From positions 558,001 through 622,000 of the forward strand of contig CAWHBY010000002.1 in assembly GCA_963827855.1 (NCBI GenBank): a stretch of 64,000 nucleotides of DNA, given 5' to 3'. Under the pieces are notes generated by a model that was given only the letters and a program-made list of their open reading frames with translations, did not search any database and was not told the origin of the DNA. The DNA comes from DTPU01 sp963827855 (GTDB lineage Bacteria > Planctomycetota > Phycisphaerae > Sedimentisphaerales > Anaerobacaceae). Both the position numbers and the translations under genes were made by a program. Positions 26,569 to 36,382 of this stretch are shown here, piece by piece (the stretch's first letter is position 1; every line of letters begins with the position of its first letter).

Positions 26569-28869
26569 ATGCGTTGCGTAGCGTTTCTTGTCGGGCTGTG
26601 CTCCTTGCTGGCCGTTCCAGCAGCAGCGACCACGTTGACGTGCACGATGACCGCCGACGACAATTTCATGTTCTACGTCAGCACCGACGACAGCGTGCCA
26701 GGAACCTTCCTGGGTCAGGGAACTGGAACGGACGTGCCGCCCAGTTGGCAAACGAGCTGTACGTTTGTCTGCGACCTGACGCCAGGCGTCACGAACTACC
26801 TCCACGTGAGGGCCTGGGACGTTCATGGCGTGAAGGCCGGATTCCTCGGAGAGTTCTCGCTCAGTGATCCCAACTTCCACTTCCTGAACGGTACGCAACA
26901 CATGGTCACTGACCCTACCTTCTGGAAGATCAGTGACAGCAACTTCGGCGTGGGGTACACCACGCCGGATTCGTTTGGACTGAACAACTGGGACACTGAC
27001 CCGTACTACGAAAGGATCTCGGGCATTGTCGGCGACGCTCAATGGATCTGGAGCAACCACGGCAATGATCTCGCCCTACGCTTCCTCTCGTCGGCCATGA
27101 TCCCGGCAGGGGCGCCAGAACCCAATGAAGAATCGCGAGTGCTCACCGTCTCGTCTACGGCCGGCGGTACAGTCACTGCACCGGGCCTGGGGACATTCAC
27201 CTTCGCTGAAGGCAGCGTGGTCCCGGTTGTGGCGGACGCCAACGTGGACTACCACTTCGTCTCCTGGACGGGCAGTGCGGTCACTGCAGGCGACGTCGCT
27301 GATCCCTGCTCGGCCAGCACGACCGTCACGATGGACGCCAACTACACCCTCGTGGCGAACTTCGTTAGCGATCGCCCGATGCTGACCGTGTCAACCGGCA
27401 CCCACGGGACGGTCACGGCGCCCGGCATAGGGAGCTTCATCTACGACTTCAACGAGGTAGTGCCGATCGTGGCCGCCGCAGATGCCCCTTGTCACTTCGT
27501 CAACTGGACGGGTTCCGCCGTGATTGCGGGCAGGGTCGCCGATCCCTGCGCTGCCAGCACGACCGTGACCATGGACAACAGCTACACGCTGCGGGCCAAT
27601 TTCTGCTCGGAACGAGTGACCCTGACAGTCACGGCGACCAAGGGCGGCATCGTGTGGCAGCCGGGCATTGGGACCTTCGTCTATCCCTATGACACGATTG
27701 TCACCCTCGAGGCAGACCCGGACTATGGGTACGTCTGGGCCGGCTGGTCCGGCAGTCTGTCCTCGGGCTCAGCCCTGGATTTCCTGGAGATGACGGCCAC
27801 GGACCTCAAGGTCCGGGCCAACTTCAGGAGCCTCAGGGACGTCCTTTACGTGGACGATGACGCGCCCGCAGACCACAGTCCCCGTGACAAGACAATCAGC
27901 GATCCCCTCGAAGACGGCTCCCCCGAGCACCCCTTTGACTCCATTCAGGAGGCGATCGACGTGGCCGGGCCAGGAGCCCGTGTGATCGTTCGTGAAGGCA
28001 CGTATTGGGAGCAGATCGACTTCCTGGACAAGGCCATCACGGTGACGGGGTTTGACCCTGCCGCCACGCGGCCCTGCGCGTATCCGATCATTGACGGCGC
28101 GGGTGTAGGCCCGGTGGTCAGGATCTCCGGCTTTGGCCCCGGCGCAGGTTCAGGCGCGGGTGGTTGTGGCTGCTCGTCTCCGGAGGCCAGCGGCACGACG
28201 ACGCCTCAGGCCGTATTGACGGGATTCGTGATCACCGGCGGCGACGGCGAGATCAACTGCGGGTCGGCCATTGCCGTCAGAGACCGCAATCCGCTGATCA
28301 GCCAGTGCGTGATCGTGGGCAACCGGTCGATCCTGCCCCGCAGCGGCGCGATCTACTGCGAGAACAGCCAGCTCTCCCTGGTCAACTGCACGATGACGGA
28401 AAACATCTCGGGCGAGCAAGGGGCAGGCATTCTTTGTGTCAACAGCAGCCCCGTGGTGGTCAATTCGATCCTCTGGGGCAATGTGCCCGCGCAGATCATC
28501 TCTGACTCGAAGTCCTATCCCCTGGTGAGCTACGTGGACGTCCAGGGAGGATGGTCCGGCACAGGGAACCTCAACACCGATCCCCTGTTCTTCTTGGCCG
28601 GGCGATGGGTGTCCCCGACGGATCTGACCCAGGCGGTGACCCCTTACACCAAGAACGCGGTGTGGATCCCGGGCGATTACCACCTGAGGTCAACCAAGGG
28701 TCGGTGGAACCCCGTCTCAGGAACCTGGGTCAAGGACCAGGTGACCAGCCCCTGCATCGATGCAGGGGAGCCGCAGGATCCTGTGTTCGACGAGCCCACG
28801 CCGAACGGTGGCCGCGTGAATCTCGGTGCCTATGGAGGCACCAGCCAGGCCAGCAAGTCGGATCATTGA
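26569..28869 (+). CDS. Secreted beta-helix surface protein with three InlB-like repeats
   Basis: The start at 26569 has GGGAGG seven bases upstream. The signal peptide is CVAFLVGLCSLLAVPAAA. The N-terminal domain of about 170 residues (FMFYVSTDDSVPGTFLGQG) resembles Planctomycete extracellular modules but is unassigned. Three beta-repeats of about 75 residues follow (VTAPGLGTFTFAEGSVVPVV, VTAPGIGSFIYDFNEVVPIV, WQPGIGTFVYPYDTIVTLEA), like bacterial-repeat/InlB B-type modules. The last 330 residues form a right-handed parallel beta-helix (IQEAIDVAGPGARVIVREGT). No anchor is visible. The ligand is unknown. Confidence 0.82.
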   Translation: MRCVAFLVGLCSLLAVPAAATTLTCTMTADDNFMFYVSTDDSVPGTFLGQGTGTDVPPSWQTSCTFVCDLTPGVTNYLHVRAWDVHGVKAGFLGEFSLSDPNFHFLNGTQHMVTDPTFWKISDSNFGVGYTTPDSFGLNNWDTDPYYERISGIVGDAQWIWSNHGNDLALRFLSSAMIPAGAPEPNEESRVLTVSSTAGGTVTAPGLGTFTFAEGSVVPVVADANVDYHFVSWTGSAVTAGDVADPCSASTTVTMDANYTLVANFVSDRPMLTVSTGTHGTVTAPGIGSFIYDFNEVVPIVAAADAPCHFVNWTGSAVIAGRVADPCAASTTVTMDNSYTLRANFCSERVTLTVTATKGGIVWQPGIGTFVYPYDTIVTLEADPDYGYVWAGWSGSLSSGSALDFLEMTATDLKVRANFRSLRDVLYVDDDAPADHSPRDKTISDPLEDGSPEHPFDSIQEAIDVAGPGARVIVREGTYWEQIDFLDKAITVTGFDPAATRPCAYPIIDGAGVGPVVRISGFGPGAGSGAGGCGCSSPEASGTTTPQAVLTGFVITGGDGEINCGSAIAVRDRNPLISQCVIVGNRSILPRSGAIYCENSQLSLVNCTMTENISGEQGAGILCVNSSPVVVNSILWGNVPAQIISDSKSYPLVSYVDVQGGWSGTGNLNTDPLFFLAGRWVSPTDLTQAVTPYTKNAVWIPGDYHLRSTKGRWNPVSGTWVKDQVTSPCIDAGEPQDPVFDEPTPNGGRVNLGAYGGTSQASKSDH

Positions 28870-28913
28870 CGCCGACGGGTGTCCGCGGGTCGCAGGACCA
28901 GACCGCCGGGCCG

Positions 28914-29012
28914 CTACTGGATCTGGCCCGAGAACGTGACGATGCTCTTGTTGCTTTCGTCATCTGCCGAGGAGTTTGCGGTCCCATCGCATCCTCCTTC
29001 ATCGATTCTCAT
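28914..29012 (-). CDS. Possible small ORF coupled to the PA14 gene
   Basis: This is a 32-codon frame whose ATG overlaps the stop of the PA14 gene (ATGA at 29009-29012). It translates to a polar peptide (EGGCDGTANSSADDESNKSI, then VTFSGQIQ and a stop). No homology is recognised. The coupling geometry and the lack of a signal peptide could mean a real short protein, a leftover of a lost 3' extension of the upstream gene, or chance. Confidence 0.3.
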   Translation of the reverse strand: MRIDEGGCDGTANSSADDESNKSIVTFSGQIQ

Positions 29013-31933
29013 TCTATGGCCGAATCGTAGTAGAGGGTCGCCTCAAAATTGTCGTCGAGTGTGTCGCTCAAGAAGAGGCTCTTCAACTGAGGATTCGCCT
29101 CAAAGGTCTCAAGGTTGATCCGGCCGGACCAGCCGGGTTTGCGCGACGCCGGCGCCATGGCAGCGCCGTCGAGCAGCGCCCAGTGGACCACGCGGACGGT
29201 CTGAGACTTCAGGTCTCCCTCCACCATCTGCTTGACCCGGTACTCACCCACAACCAGGGCCTCACGATAGGGGGAGATCTCCTTCAGGGTCGGAACCTTC
29301 GACAGTTTGAGCAACTCCGCATCCGCGAGGAGGTGCACTACGGTCGGACGCGGGGCGCGGATGCGCTGATAGGCTTGATGCTCGCGTGTGATTTCCTCCT
29401 TGCTCAGCGCGCGGGAGAACACCGCGACGCCTTCGAGAGTCCCTGACCAATTGCGCTGGCCGTTCCATTCATCGCCAAACAACAGGTGATGCTCGCTCCA
29501 GTTGCTGAAGTCGCCTTGAACCGCGGAACTGTCGAGCACCTTCGCGCCGTCCACATAGCACAGGACGTGCCCGCCGGAGTAGGTGACGATGACATGATAG
29601 GTGCGATGGGCTTGCACGGAGCAAAGCTCTACCTCGGGGTCTACCCCGTTCAGTCCGGTTTTCGGGGTGCGCAGGCGTAGGGTCAATTTGTCGCGCATCT
29701 GGCCCAGGGTGAAATTCCGGGTCAAGGGATCCGACGAGAAGGTCACGATCCGCGCGGGGCCTTCCTGGGTGAGGTTGGCCGGCGTGAGGGTGGCCTCGAG
29801 GGTCAGCGCGTTCGAGGCGCGACAGGCCTCCAGCAGACGGGCCTCGGCATCCGCCGCGACACAGGAACCCCCATCGAGGACCATGGCGGAATTGTGATCC
29901 AGGCGGGCCGCGTTGCGCCGTGTGACTTTGGTGACGCCCGCTTTGCCGGTCAAGGGATTCACGATGCTGACGGCGATAGCGGCCGTGCGCCAGGCAAAAA
30001 CCAGATCCTTGCGGTCGGTGGGCCATTCCATTGGACGAACGACGATCTCCGTGGGGGACAGGGTGTTGGGGCGCTGGGCCAGGTCGCGCACGCCGGCCAG
30101 CTCAAAGGTGGCGTCCCGCTTCAGGTCGGTCTTGAGCGTCAGGACAAGCCTCTGCTTGTCGATGCGTCGATTGGCGAGCTCGATCCCATTCGGCGTCTTG
30201 ACTCGCAGCTCAGGACCGCTGATCGGCTCGTCGAACTCGACGACCACGTCGCGGTCACCCTGTAGATTCACGGACTGGACCTGCGGCGGCCGGGCCTCGC
30301 GGACCCGGACACGACCGCGCAGCGTCTGCCCGTTGTGCGTCGTGTGCACGTCGTAGTCGCCCGCAACGCTGAAGGTATGCTTTGACTGACCCGTGGGTCC
30401 GGAACCATCGCCGAAGTCCCACTTCCACTGCCCGGCGATCTTGTCGCCCTGGAGGTCCAGAGTGAAAGGCGCTTCGCCAACGTGTGTTCCAAGCTCGAAA
30501 TCAGCCAGGAAGACGTCCGGGTAACGATCTGTGGCCTTATGGAAGCTGTAGCGGACCGGGTTTGCGGTCAGTTCCAGGGTCTCCGGATTGGTGCCTGCGA
30601 CGAAGATGTCGTAGTCGGATTTGTCGTGGTCATGCTGATCGGGCGACGCGCCGAACGCGAAAAGGCGCTGGCAGCGTGAGAACATGGGGAAGTAGAGATA
30701 GGCGCGGTCGGTAGGCATGCGGCTGTCATGCAGGTTGATGATCGGGCTGACCTGGCGTGTGCCGAGGCGAATGCGATTGATCGGGCCACCAGCACCGCCC
30801 ATCCAGAATCCCCAGACGCCGTCGGTGGTAAAAAACGGCTCGCAGCCGCCAAAAGCGGGTTGCTCATGTATCGTGCCACGGGCCGCATCGTAAGGACTGA
30901 ACGTGGGGCTGCCGGTGGTGGCGCAGGTCATCGTCCTGTTCAGCAGCCACAGCCCCTTCGGCGGCAGCCGCTCTTCCTCGCCGGTCCGGAGGTTCAGCTT
31001 GGTCGGGCCCTTGCCTGCAGGGAGGTAGATCAGGTTATCCTCGTCAAGCCAGACGGCTGCGCGGTCGCCTCCGTAGGTCCGGGCGTTTATGGCGACTTTC
31101 TTCAGGCCGGACCCATCGATGTTGATCGTATACAGGGGAATGCCGTCCGGGGCATCCTCACGCCAGTTGATCATCAGGGCGTGCGGAACGCTCACATACA
31201 CCAGGCGCGTACCGTCAGGGCTGATATGCGGTGCTATGTGGTCGCGGTCCTTTTCGTCGGACGTGACCTGGCGCAGGTCGGAGCCATCGAGACCGCGATG
31301 CCAGATCCGCCAGTTGCCGGTGCGGTTGGATTCCCAGACCACGAAGCCACGGCCGAGTTTGGCCATTCGCTTCCACCCCTCCGCCTCGCCGGGGGGAAGC
31401 TTGTCTTCGGCGGTCCCGCCTAATTCCGTGCCGGCATAGTATGCAGCCCTGAGTCCGGTGCCCCTGGTACCCTCCGGCCAGAGATCGGGAAAGAGGTACT
31501 GAGTCGGAATCACCTGTTTCTCGATGCCGGGACCTGCCCAGAGGAGTCTGGCGACCGCTGCGCCGCTGTTCTCGTAGTACTCGATGCGGATGGGGTGAGG
31601 CCTCTCGCCCCACAGTTCGATCTGGCCCTGATTTTCGGTGGTGCCGTGGTCGGCCCAATTGTCAATCACGAGGTAATCGTCCACCCAGAGCCGAACCCCG
31701 TCGTCGGAGACCGTGTAGAACGTGTACTTTCCGTCCTTCGGCAATCGGACGGACCCGGTCCAGCGAACGGAGAAACCATCGGCTGGCACGCCTTCACCGG
31801 GCGAACCGTCACCCCAGTCAAAGTCCACCGAGCGGTCCATTCGCGTGAGAGCGGGTACGGCCGCATCCAGAACGCAGGGACACAGGAGTGTGCACAGGGC
31901 CCACACCAGAACGATCGAAACGTGATACCTCAT
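29009..31933 (-). CDS. Secreted PA14 / WD40-like / PKD / LamG multidomain protein
   Basis: This protein has 974 residues with a signal peptide (SIVLVWALCTLLCPCVLDA). A PA14 carbohydrate-binding module spans about 30-165 (WTGSVRLPKDGKYTFYTVSD). A TolB/WD40-like propeller follows (SDEKDRDHIAPHISPDGTRL, about 200-450), then a PKD domain (GDKIAGQWKWDFGDGSGPTG), an Ig-like stretch and a C-terminal LamG module (about 690-860). It is the last large gene of the O-acetylation operon, 12 bases after the AlgX-like gene. It may bind or scaffold the acetylated polysaccharide; that is inference from context. Confidence 0.82.
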   Translation of the reverse strand: MRYHVSIVLVWALCTLLCPCVLDAAVPALTRMDRSVDFDWGDGSPGEGVPADGFSVRWTGSVRLPKDGKYTFYTVSDDGVRLWVDDYLVIDNWADHGTTENQGQIELWGERPHPIRIEYYENSGAAVARLLWAGPGIEKQVIPTQYLFPDLWPEGTRGTGLRAAYYAGTELGGTAEDKLPPGEAEGWKRMAKLGRGFVVWESNRTGNWRIWHRGLDGSDLRQVTSDEKDRDHIAPHISPDGTRLVYVSVPHALMINWREDAPDGIPLYTINIDGSGLKKVAINARTYGGDRAAVWLDEDNLIYLPAGKGPTKLNLRTGEEERLPPKGLWLLNRTMTCATTGSPTFSPYDAARGTIHEQPAFGGCEPFFTTDGVWGFWMGGAGGPINRIRLGTRQVSPIINLHDSRMPTDRAYLYFPMFSRCQRLFAFGASPDQHDHDKSDYDIFVAGTNPETLELTANPVRYSFHKATDRYPDVFLADFELGTHVGEAPFTLDLQGDKIAGQWKWDFGDGSGPTGQSKHTFSVAGDYDVHTTHNGQTLRGRVRVREARPPQVQSVNLQGDRDVVVEFDEPISGPELRVKTPNGIELANRRIDKQRLVLTLKTDLKRDATFELAGVRDLAQRPNTLSPTEIVVRPMEWPTDRKDLVFAWRTAAIAVSIVNPLTGKAGVTKVTRRNAARLDHNSAMVLDGGSCVAADAEARLLEACRASNALTLEATLTPANLTQEGPARIVTFSSDPLTRNFTLGQMRDKLTLRLRTPKTGLNGVDPEVELCSVQAHRTYHVIVTYSGGHVLCYVDGAKVLDSSAVQGDFSNWSEHHLLFGDEWNGQRNWSGTLEGVAVFSRALSKEEITREHQAYQRIRAPRPTVVHLLADAELLKLSKVPTLKEISPYREALVVGEYRVKQMVEGDLKSQTVRVVHWALLDGAAMAPASRKPGWSGRINLETFEANPQLKSLFLSDTLDDNFEATLYYDSAIE

Positions 31934-31945
31934 GATACGACTTCC

Positions 31946-32995
31946 TTACTTCTTGCTGATGATGGGGACGAGCCGCCAGCCCCCCGAGGCTTCGGTGAAC
32001 TCGCGGATACTGAAGCACCAGATGACAAGTTTCTTGCCCGCCAGGTTGTCCTGGCGGCGCATCAGGTTGATCCGTGCGGGGGTGGCGCCGGAGCCTCGCA
32101 CGCCGATGACGTCGATGGGCAAGCCGACTTCCAGCGCAAGCTGGTCGGCCAGGCCCGCGCCGGTCCCATGCATATCCTCGCCTGCGTGAAAGACGAGCGT
32201 GTGGCTGTCGCCCATAAGAAGGATGGGGCTTTCCCGCCAATCAGCGGGCGGATCGCCGGATTCGTCGGTTACGAGACGCTTCCGGAGCGTTTCCGCAGGC
32301 ACATTGCCTCCCACAATCGCGGCGAGGTCACCTGTGATCTTCTGTTCGTGCTGCTCGCCCTTGAACTTGCGAGGGGAGACGCCGGAAAACCAGGGACGAG
32401 CGCGAATGTCCTTGGCCAACATCGCAGCGGCCACCTCGCAGCCGCGACCGGACCAGTGCGAATCGGTCATACAGTACAGGGGACCTGTCTCGTCCGCGCG
32501 CGCGGCCCGAAAGGCGGGAGCGAGGTCGAAAACGTTCACGCCCTGCCGGACGCATACCTTGAGGAATTCACCGTCTGCGCCAGCCACTGCAGGACCACCC
32601 GGCGCAGGAGCGCTCGCGTCAAGCAGCTTGTCGGGATAGATGGCGGCCTTGGCCGGAACGGGCATGAGGATCAACTCGATGCCGGCCTGTTTGAGCTGCG
32701 CCTGGAAATCCAGAATCGCAGGGAGCGGGTCTGCTACGTCTATGCGCGCGGAACGGCTCACCGCTGCGGCCGCATCGCCCCAAAAAGGCCCGAGGCCGAG
32801 GTGGCGCAGTTCGGCGGTCAGGAAGAGCCACCCTTCCTTGCCGGCGATGGCGGCACGCTGGTCGGCTTCGGCCCTGGCTGCCAGCACGGCGAATTGCGCA
32901 GCGGCAGGTGAGACACTCCCAGAGGCTTCGGCCGCAAGGCAGCGTGCAGGGATCAGGCAGACCGCAGCGATCCAGAGCGGGACTATCGTTTTCAC
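31946..32995 (-). CDS. AlgX/AlgJ-like SGNH O-acetyltransferase, second copy
   Basis: This protein has 349 residues with a signal peptide (IAAVCLIPARCLAAEASG). Motifs of the alginate O-acetyltransferase SGNH family are present: GWLFLTAELRH near the N terminus, CMTDSHWSGRG (the Asp-His pair) and LLMGDSHTLVF (GDSH with the nucleophile Ser). It transfers acetyl groups to a polysaccharide in the periplasm, receiving them from the MBOAT protein. The ATG overlaps the stop of the upstream AlgJ-like gene by 4 bases. The frame is intact, unlike its neighbour. Confidence 0.85.
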   Translation of the reverse strand: MKTIVPLWIAAVCLIPARCLAAEASGSVSPAAAQFAVLAARAEADQRAAIAGKEGWLFLTAELRHLGLGPFWGDAAAAVSRSARIDVADPLPAILDFQAQLKQAGIELILMPVPAKAAIYPDKLLDASAPAPGGPAVAGADGEFLKVCVRQGVNVFDLAPAFRAARADETGPLYCMTDSHWSGRGCEVAAAMLAKDIRARPWFSGVSPRKFKGEQHEQKITGDLAAIVGGNVPAETLRKRLVTDESGDPPADWRESPILLMGDSHTLVFHAGEDMHGTGAGLADQLALEVGLPIDVIGVRGSGATPARINLMRRQDNLAGKKLVIWCFSIREFTEASGGWRLVPIISKK

Positions 32996-34664
32996 GGGGT
33001 CACCTCCTCAGCCCAGAAGGCAGGCAGAAGCAACAGGTCCATGTCGTCCAGTTCAGCGCGATTGTAGGTGCCGTACTTGGCCTCAACCTCGGCCCAGGCA
33101 CGCAGGCGACACTGGACTTCGCGGCCAGGCGCCAGGGTAGAAACAGGCAGCCATCTGTTGTCCTTCATTCCCAGCACGTAGACAAGCAGCTCGCGAGGGC
33201 CATCCCCTGGCGGCAGGCCGCGCACCTCCGTCAGATGAATGGAGAGGACGCAATCCTTGTACGGCACGGAGCCGGGTTTGGGCAGGCGGCCGAGAGCGGT
33301 GATTCGACCATGAATGACAAGTCCACCGCCCGTCGCAGGAACTTGGGCGACGCGCGGCGATTGCGGCGGCAGATCGAACAGCCTCCAGTCGCCAAAGGCC
33401 AGTTCTCGCGCGGCGAACTCGTAGATCACCACGCGCTTGCCGGCCAGCCGGTCGCGGCCGGCGGCCATTTCTCTGGCCAACTCTTGCCGGGTGGCATGGG
33501 CGCCGCCGGCGTTGATGACCAGGCGGTCCACCGGACGACCGAGCGCGGCACTGAGGTGCTCGGTAAGGCCCGCGCTATCGCCCCAGCCCATCTCCGCGAG
33601 CGAGTAGATGTTGTTGAAACTGTCACCCATGATAAGGACATCAGCGTGCTCGTCCGGTTGCCACGGACTGCCATCCGCGGCGACCACGCGCGTGATCGCC
33701 GCGGTTTCCGGCGGGAAGAACGATTGGCCCCGCGGGAGAGCGAGCATGACCGTGATGTCACCACTGTTGCGAACCGTGGCGGGCAGGTATCGCGACTGAG
33801 CAGAGACGGTCGGTGGCAGCAGGTTCCTTTCGGTTAGCCACGCGGCCAGGTCGGCGGCGACACGCTGCACTGCGGCAGGCGTCCAGTGCGTGTCGGTCAT
33901 CAGATAGGCTGGGGCCTTACGCTTCAGATCGAGAAGAATCGGCGATGGGTCGAACACGAGGACGCCGGCGGCAGACAGTCGGGACTTGAAGGCTTCGAAC
34001 GAAGGATTCTGCAGGATCCCACCACCCGCCCGCGGGCACGTGAGCATCTCGGGATAGACGCTCTCCTTGCCGGGCACCGGCACAGCGACCAGGACAATTC
34101 CACGCTCGGCCAACTGGCGATGGAATTGAAGGAGGGCTCTGAGCGGGTCAGGCTGAGGCGGCGGGAGCGACTTTTCGGCGTCATGCAGGCGACGATGCCG
34201 CCACTGCTCGGTGAGGAAGCCCGGGCCGGTGACGCTATCGACGCTGGCACGGTAGAACAGCCAGCCTTCGCGCCGAAATACACCTGCTCGTCACCACCAC
34301 GCAGCAGGCCTTTGACCACCCAGCCCACCCAGGGTGTCAGGGTGCGTGAGACCAGCGAAGTGTCCTCCAGGTTGTCTTCGAAGGCCCGGATCTGGTGGGC
34401 GGTTGGCACGAGTGCCAGAAGGTCCGCGGCGGAGCGGACTTGGCGCAGTTTGCCCGGGGCCGCGAGCCGGGCGGAGGTGCTTGCCGGGGGCGGAGTGGAT
34501 GCGGCCCTTTGGGAGGCCAAGTCCGCCAGCATCTGAACGCATGCCGGCAGCACAGCAGTCACCAGAAAGATGGCCAGCAGCATGCGGGCCACGATCGGGT
34601 GAATCTCGGTGTGGCCAAGCTCGATCTTGGCGACCTCCTCACGTGTGAGCCGGGCATCACTCAT
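32992..34664 (-). pseudogene. AlgJ-like membrane-anchored SGNH acetyltransferase, frameshifted
   Basis: The gene starts at 34664 (SDARLTREEVAKIELGHTEI) with one TM (MLLAIFLVTAVLPACVQMLA). The frame breaks near 34270: the expected REGWLFYRASVDSVTGPGFL lies in another frame. The conserved remainder is in the frame that opens at 34113: YLMTDTHWTPAA, VLIMGDSFNNIYSLAEMGWG and GAHATRQELAREMAAG. One indel restores a protein of about 555 residues. A C-terminal beta domain (about 110 residues) follows the SGNH part. It is located 7 bases after algI and overlaps the next SGNH gene. Confidence 0.78.
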
Positions 34665-34671
34665 GGCATCC

Positions 34672-36121
34672 TCAGAAGATAAAGTAGATGAACGGATTAT
34701 AGGCCTGGGTCAGCATCACGGAAAGGCCGGCCAACAGCAGGACCGCACAGACGAGCGCGCGCTGCCAGGACAGCCGCCGCGTCCAGTCCCAGCTTTGCGG
34801 TGCGGCACCAGACAACCACGGCAGCCAGCACAAAGCTGCCGAGGTAGTATGGCGTGTAGAGCAGCCCGCCGATCAGCGCGGTTCCGCTGTGCGCTGCGCC
34901 GACGCCGAGCAGGCGTCCGAGGAACGCCAGCGCAGACGGCAGGTCCTCCGATCGGAAGAAGACCCAGGCGAGGTTCACGAGCAAGAACGTCAGAGCCACA
35001 CGCACGGGTCTGGGGAGCCTCTCGTAGAAGCTCGTCTTGCCTCGCAGGCGCTCGCTGATCAGCAGGCTACCGTGGATCGCACCCCATATGACGAACGTCC
35101 ACGCCGCCCCATGCCAGAGCCCGCCGAGGAGCATGACCACCGCGAGATTCACGTGGGTGCGAGCCGTACCCAAGCGATTGCCGCCGAGCGGTATGTAGAG
35201 GTAATCGCGCAGCCAGGTCGAGAGCGAGATGTGCCATCGCCGCCAGAATTCCGTGATCGAGGCGGACTGATACGGGCTGTCGAAGTTCTTCGCGAACATA
35301 AAGCCCATCATCAGCCCCAGCCCGATGGCCATGTCCGAATACGCGCTGAAATCGAGGTAGATCTGGAAGGCGTAGGCCAACAGGCCGTACCAGGAATCCA
35401 GGGTCCCGGCCGGCGTGGCGGAAAACACGACATCCGCTATCTTGCCGCACGCGTTGGCGAGAAGGACCTTCTTGGAGAGCCCGAGGGAGAACAGGGCCAC
35501 GCCTCGCGCGAACTTCTCGACCGTATGCGTGCGCGACTGGAGTTGATCGGCCACATCGCTGAATCGGATGATGGGGCCGGCAACCAACTGCGGGAACATG
35601 CTGACGAAACAGGCGAAGTCGATGAAGCTCCGGACCGCGCGGGTATCGCCGCGATAGACATCAATGGTATAGCTCATGGACTGGAAGGTGTAGAAACTGA
35701 TGCCGAGCGGGAGTGTCACTCGCAGGGCGGTGTCCCAGTGCCACGAGGAAAGACCGAGCGCGGTCATCAGCCAGTTGTAGTTGTCGAGGCCGAAGTTGAA
35801 GTACTTGAAGAATCCCAGGAGCAACAGGTTGCTGACCACCGACGTCGCCAGGGCGATCTTCTGGCTTCGCGTTCGTGGTCTCCCTGCCGGCAGAAGAGGA
35901 ATCTCGTTGCTGCCGGAACCACCGGCGATCCACAGGCCTACGCTGTAATCCACCACCGTGGTGCCGAGCATAAGGAGAACAAACCAGGGATTCGCCCAGC
36001 CGTAGAAGAGATAGCTGAAGAGCGTCAGTCCGAGGTGCCGTACCTTCCGGGGAGCGAGGTAGTAGACCAGCAGAGCGATGGGCAGGAAGTAGACGATGAA
36101 CAGGTGTGAACTGAAGACCAT
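34672..36121 (-). pseudogene. MBOAT family O-acyltransferase (AlgI-like), frameshifted near 3' end
   Basis: This is a membrane-bound O-acyltransferase that passes acetyl groups across the membrane for polysaccharide acetylation. Typical segments are FSSHLFIVYFLPIALLVYYL, YTFQSMSYTIDVYRG, EFWRRWHISLSTWLRDYLYI and MLLGGLWHGAAWTFVIWG with the catalytic His. Near 34803 the frame shifts: the expected end SWDWTRRLSWQRALVCAVLL and the final NPFIYFIF stop at 34672-34674 in another frame. The uncorrected frame ends at 34697 with an Arg-rich nonsense tail. It is the first gene of its operon, behind the promoter at 36238-36267. Confidence 0.85.
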
Positions 36122-36237
36122 GAACTCTCTACCCCATCGACTGCGTCAACACGAGTACCGCTCCTCAAGAGGCCGGGCAAACTGGCCATCGGTTCCGCCT
36201 GAGCAAGACCAAGAGGAACCGTACGCGAGCAGTGACA

Positions 36238-36267
36238 ATCATAGTACACCGCGGGGGGCAGTGTCAA
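36238..36267 (-). promoter_or_regulatory. Sigma70-type promoter of the O-acetylation operon
   Basis: On the minus strand a perfect TTGACA (36267-36262) and TATGAT (36243-36238) are separated by 18 bases. The predicted transcript start lies about 110 bases upstream of the algI ATG. The rest of the 261-base gap (36122-36382) shows no ORF worth calling. Confidence 0.65.
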
Positions 36268-36382
36268 GGCCATGCAGTTTGAATCGCCGCAGACGGTGGC
36301 ACCGGACGGTGAGGTCTACCTCATTCCCCCCATGGATCGGGGGCAAGGACGATCTGCCTCCGGGCCGAACTCCAGCGGTTGG

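Noticed and set aside
34889..36109. 406-codon plus-strand ORF opposite algI
   Set aside because: It is very rich in Glu, Arg and His, with no start signal, and is antisense to an unmistakable MBOAT protein.
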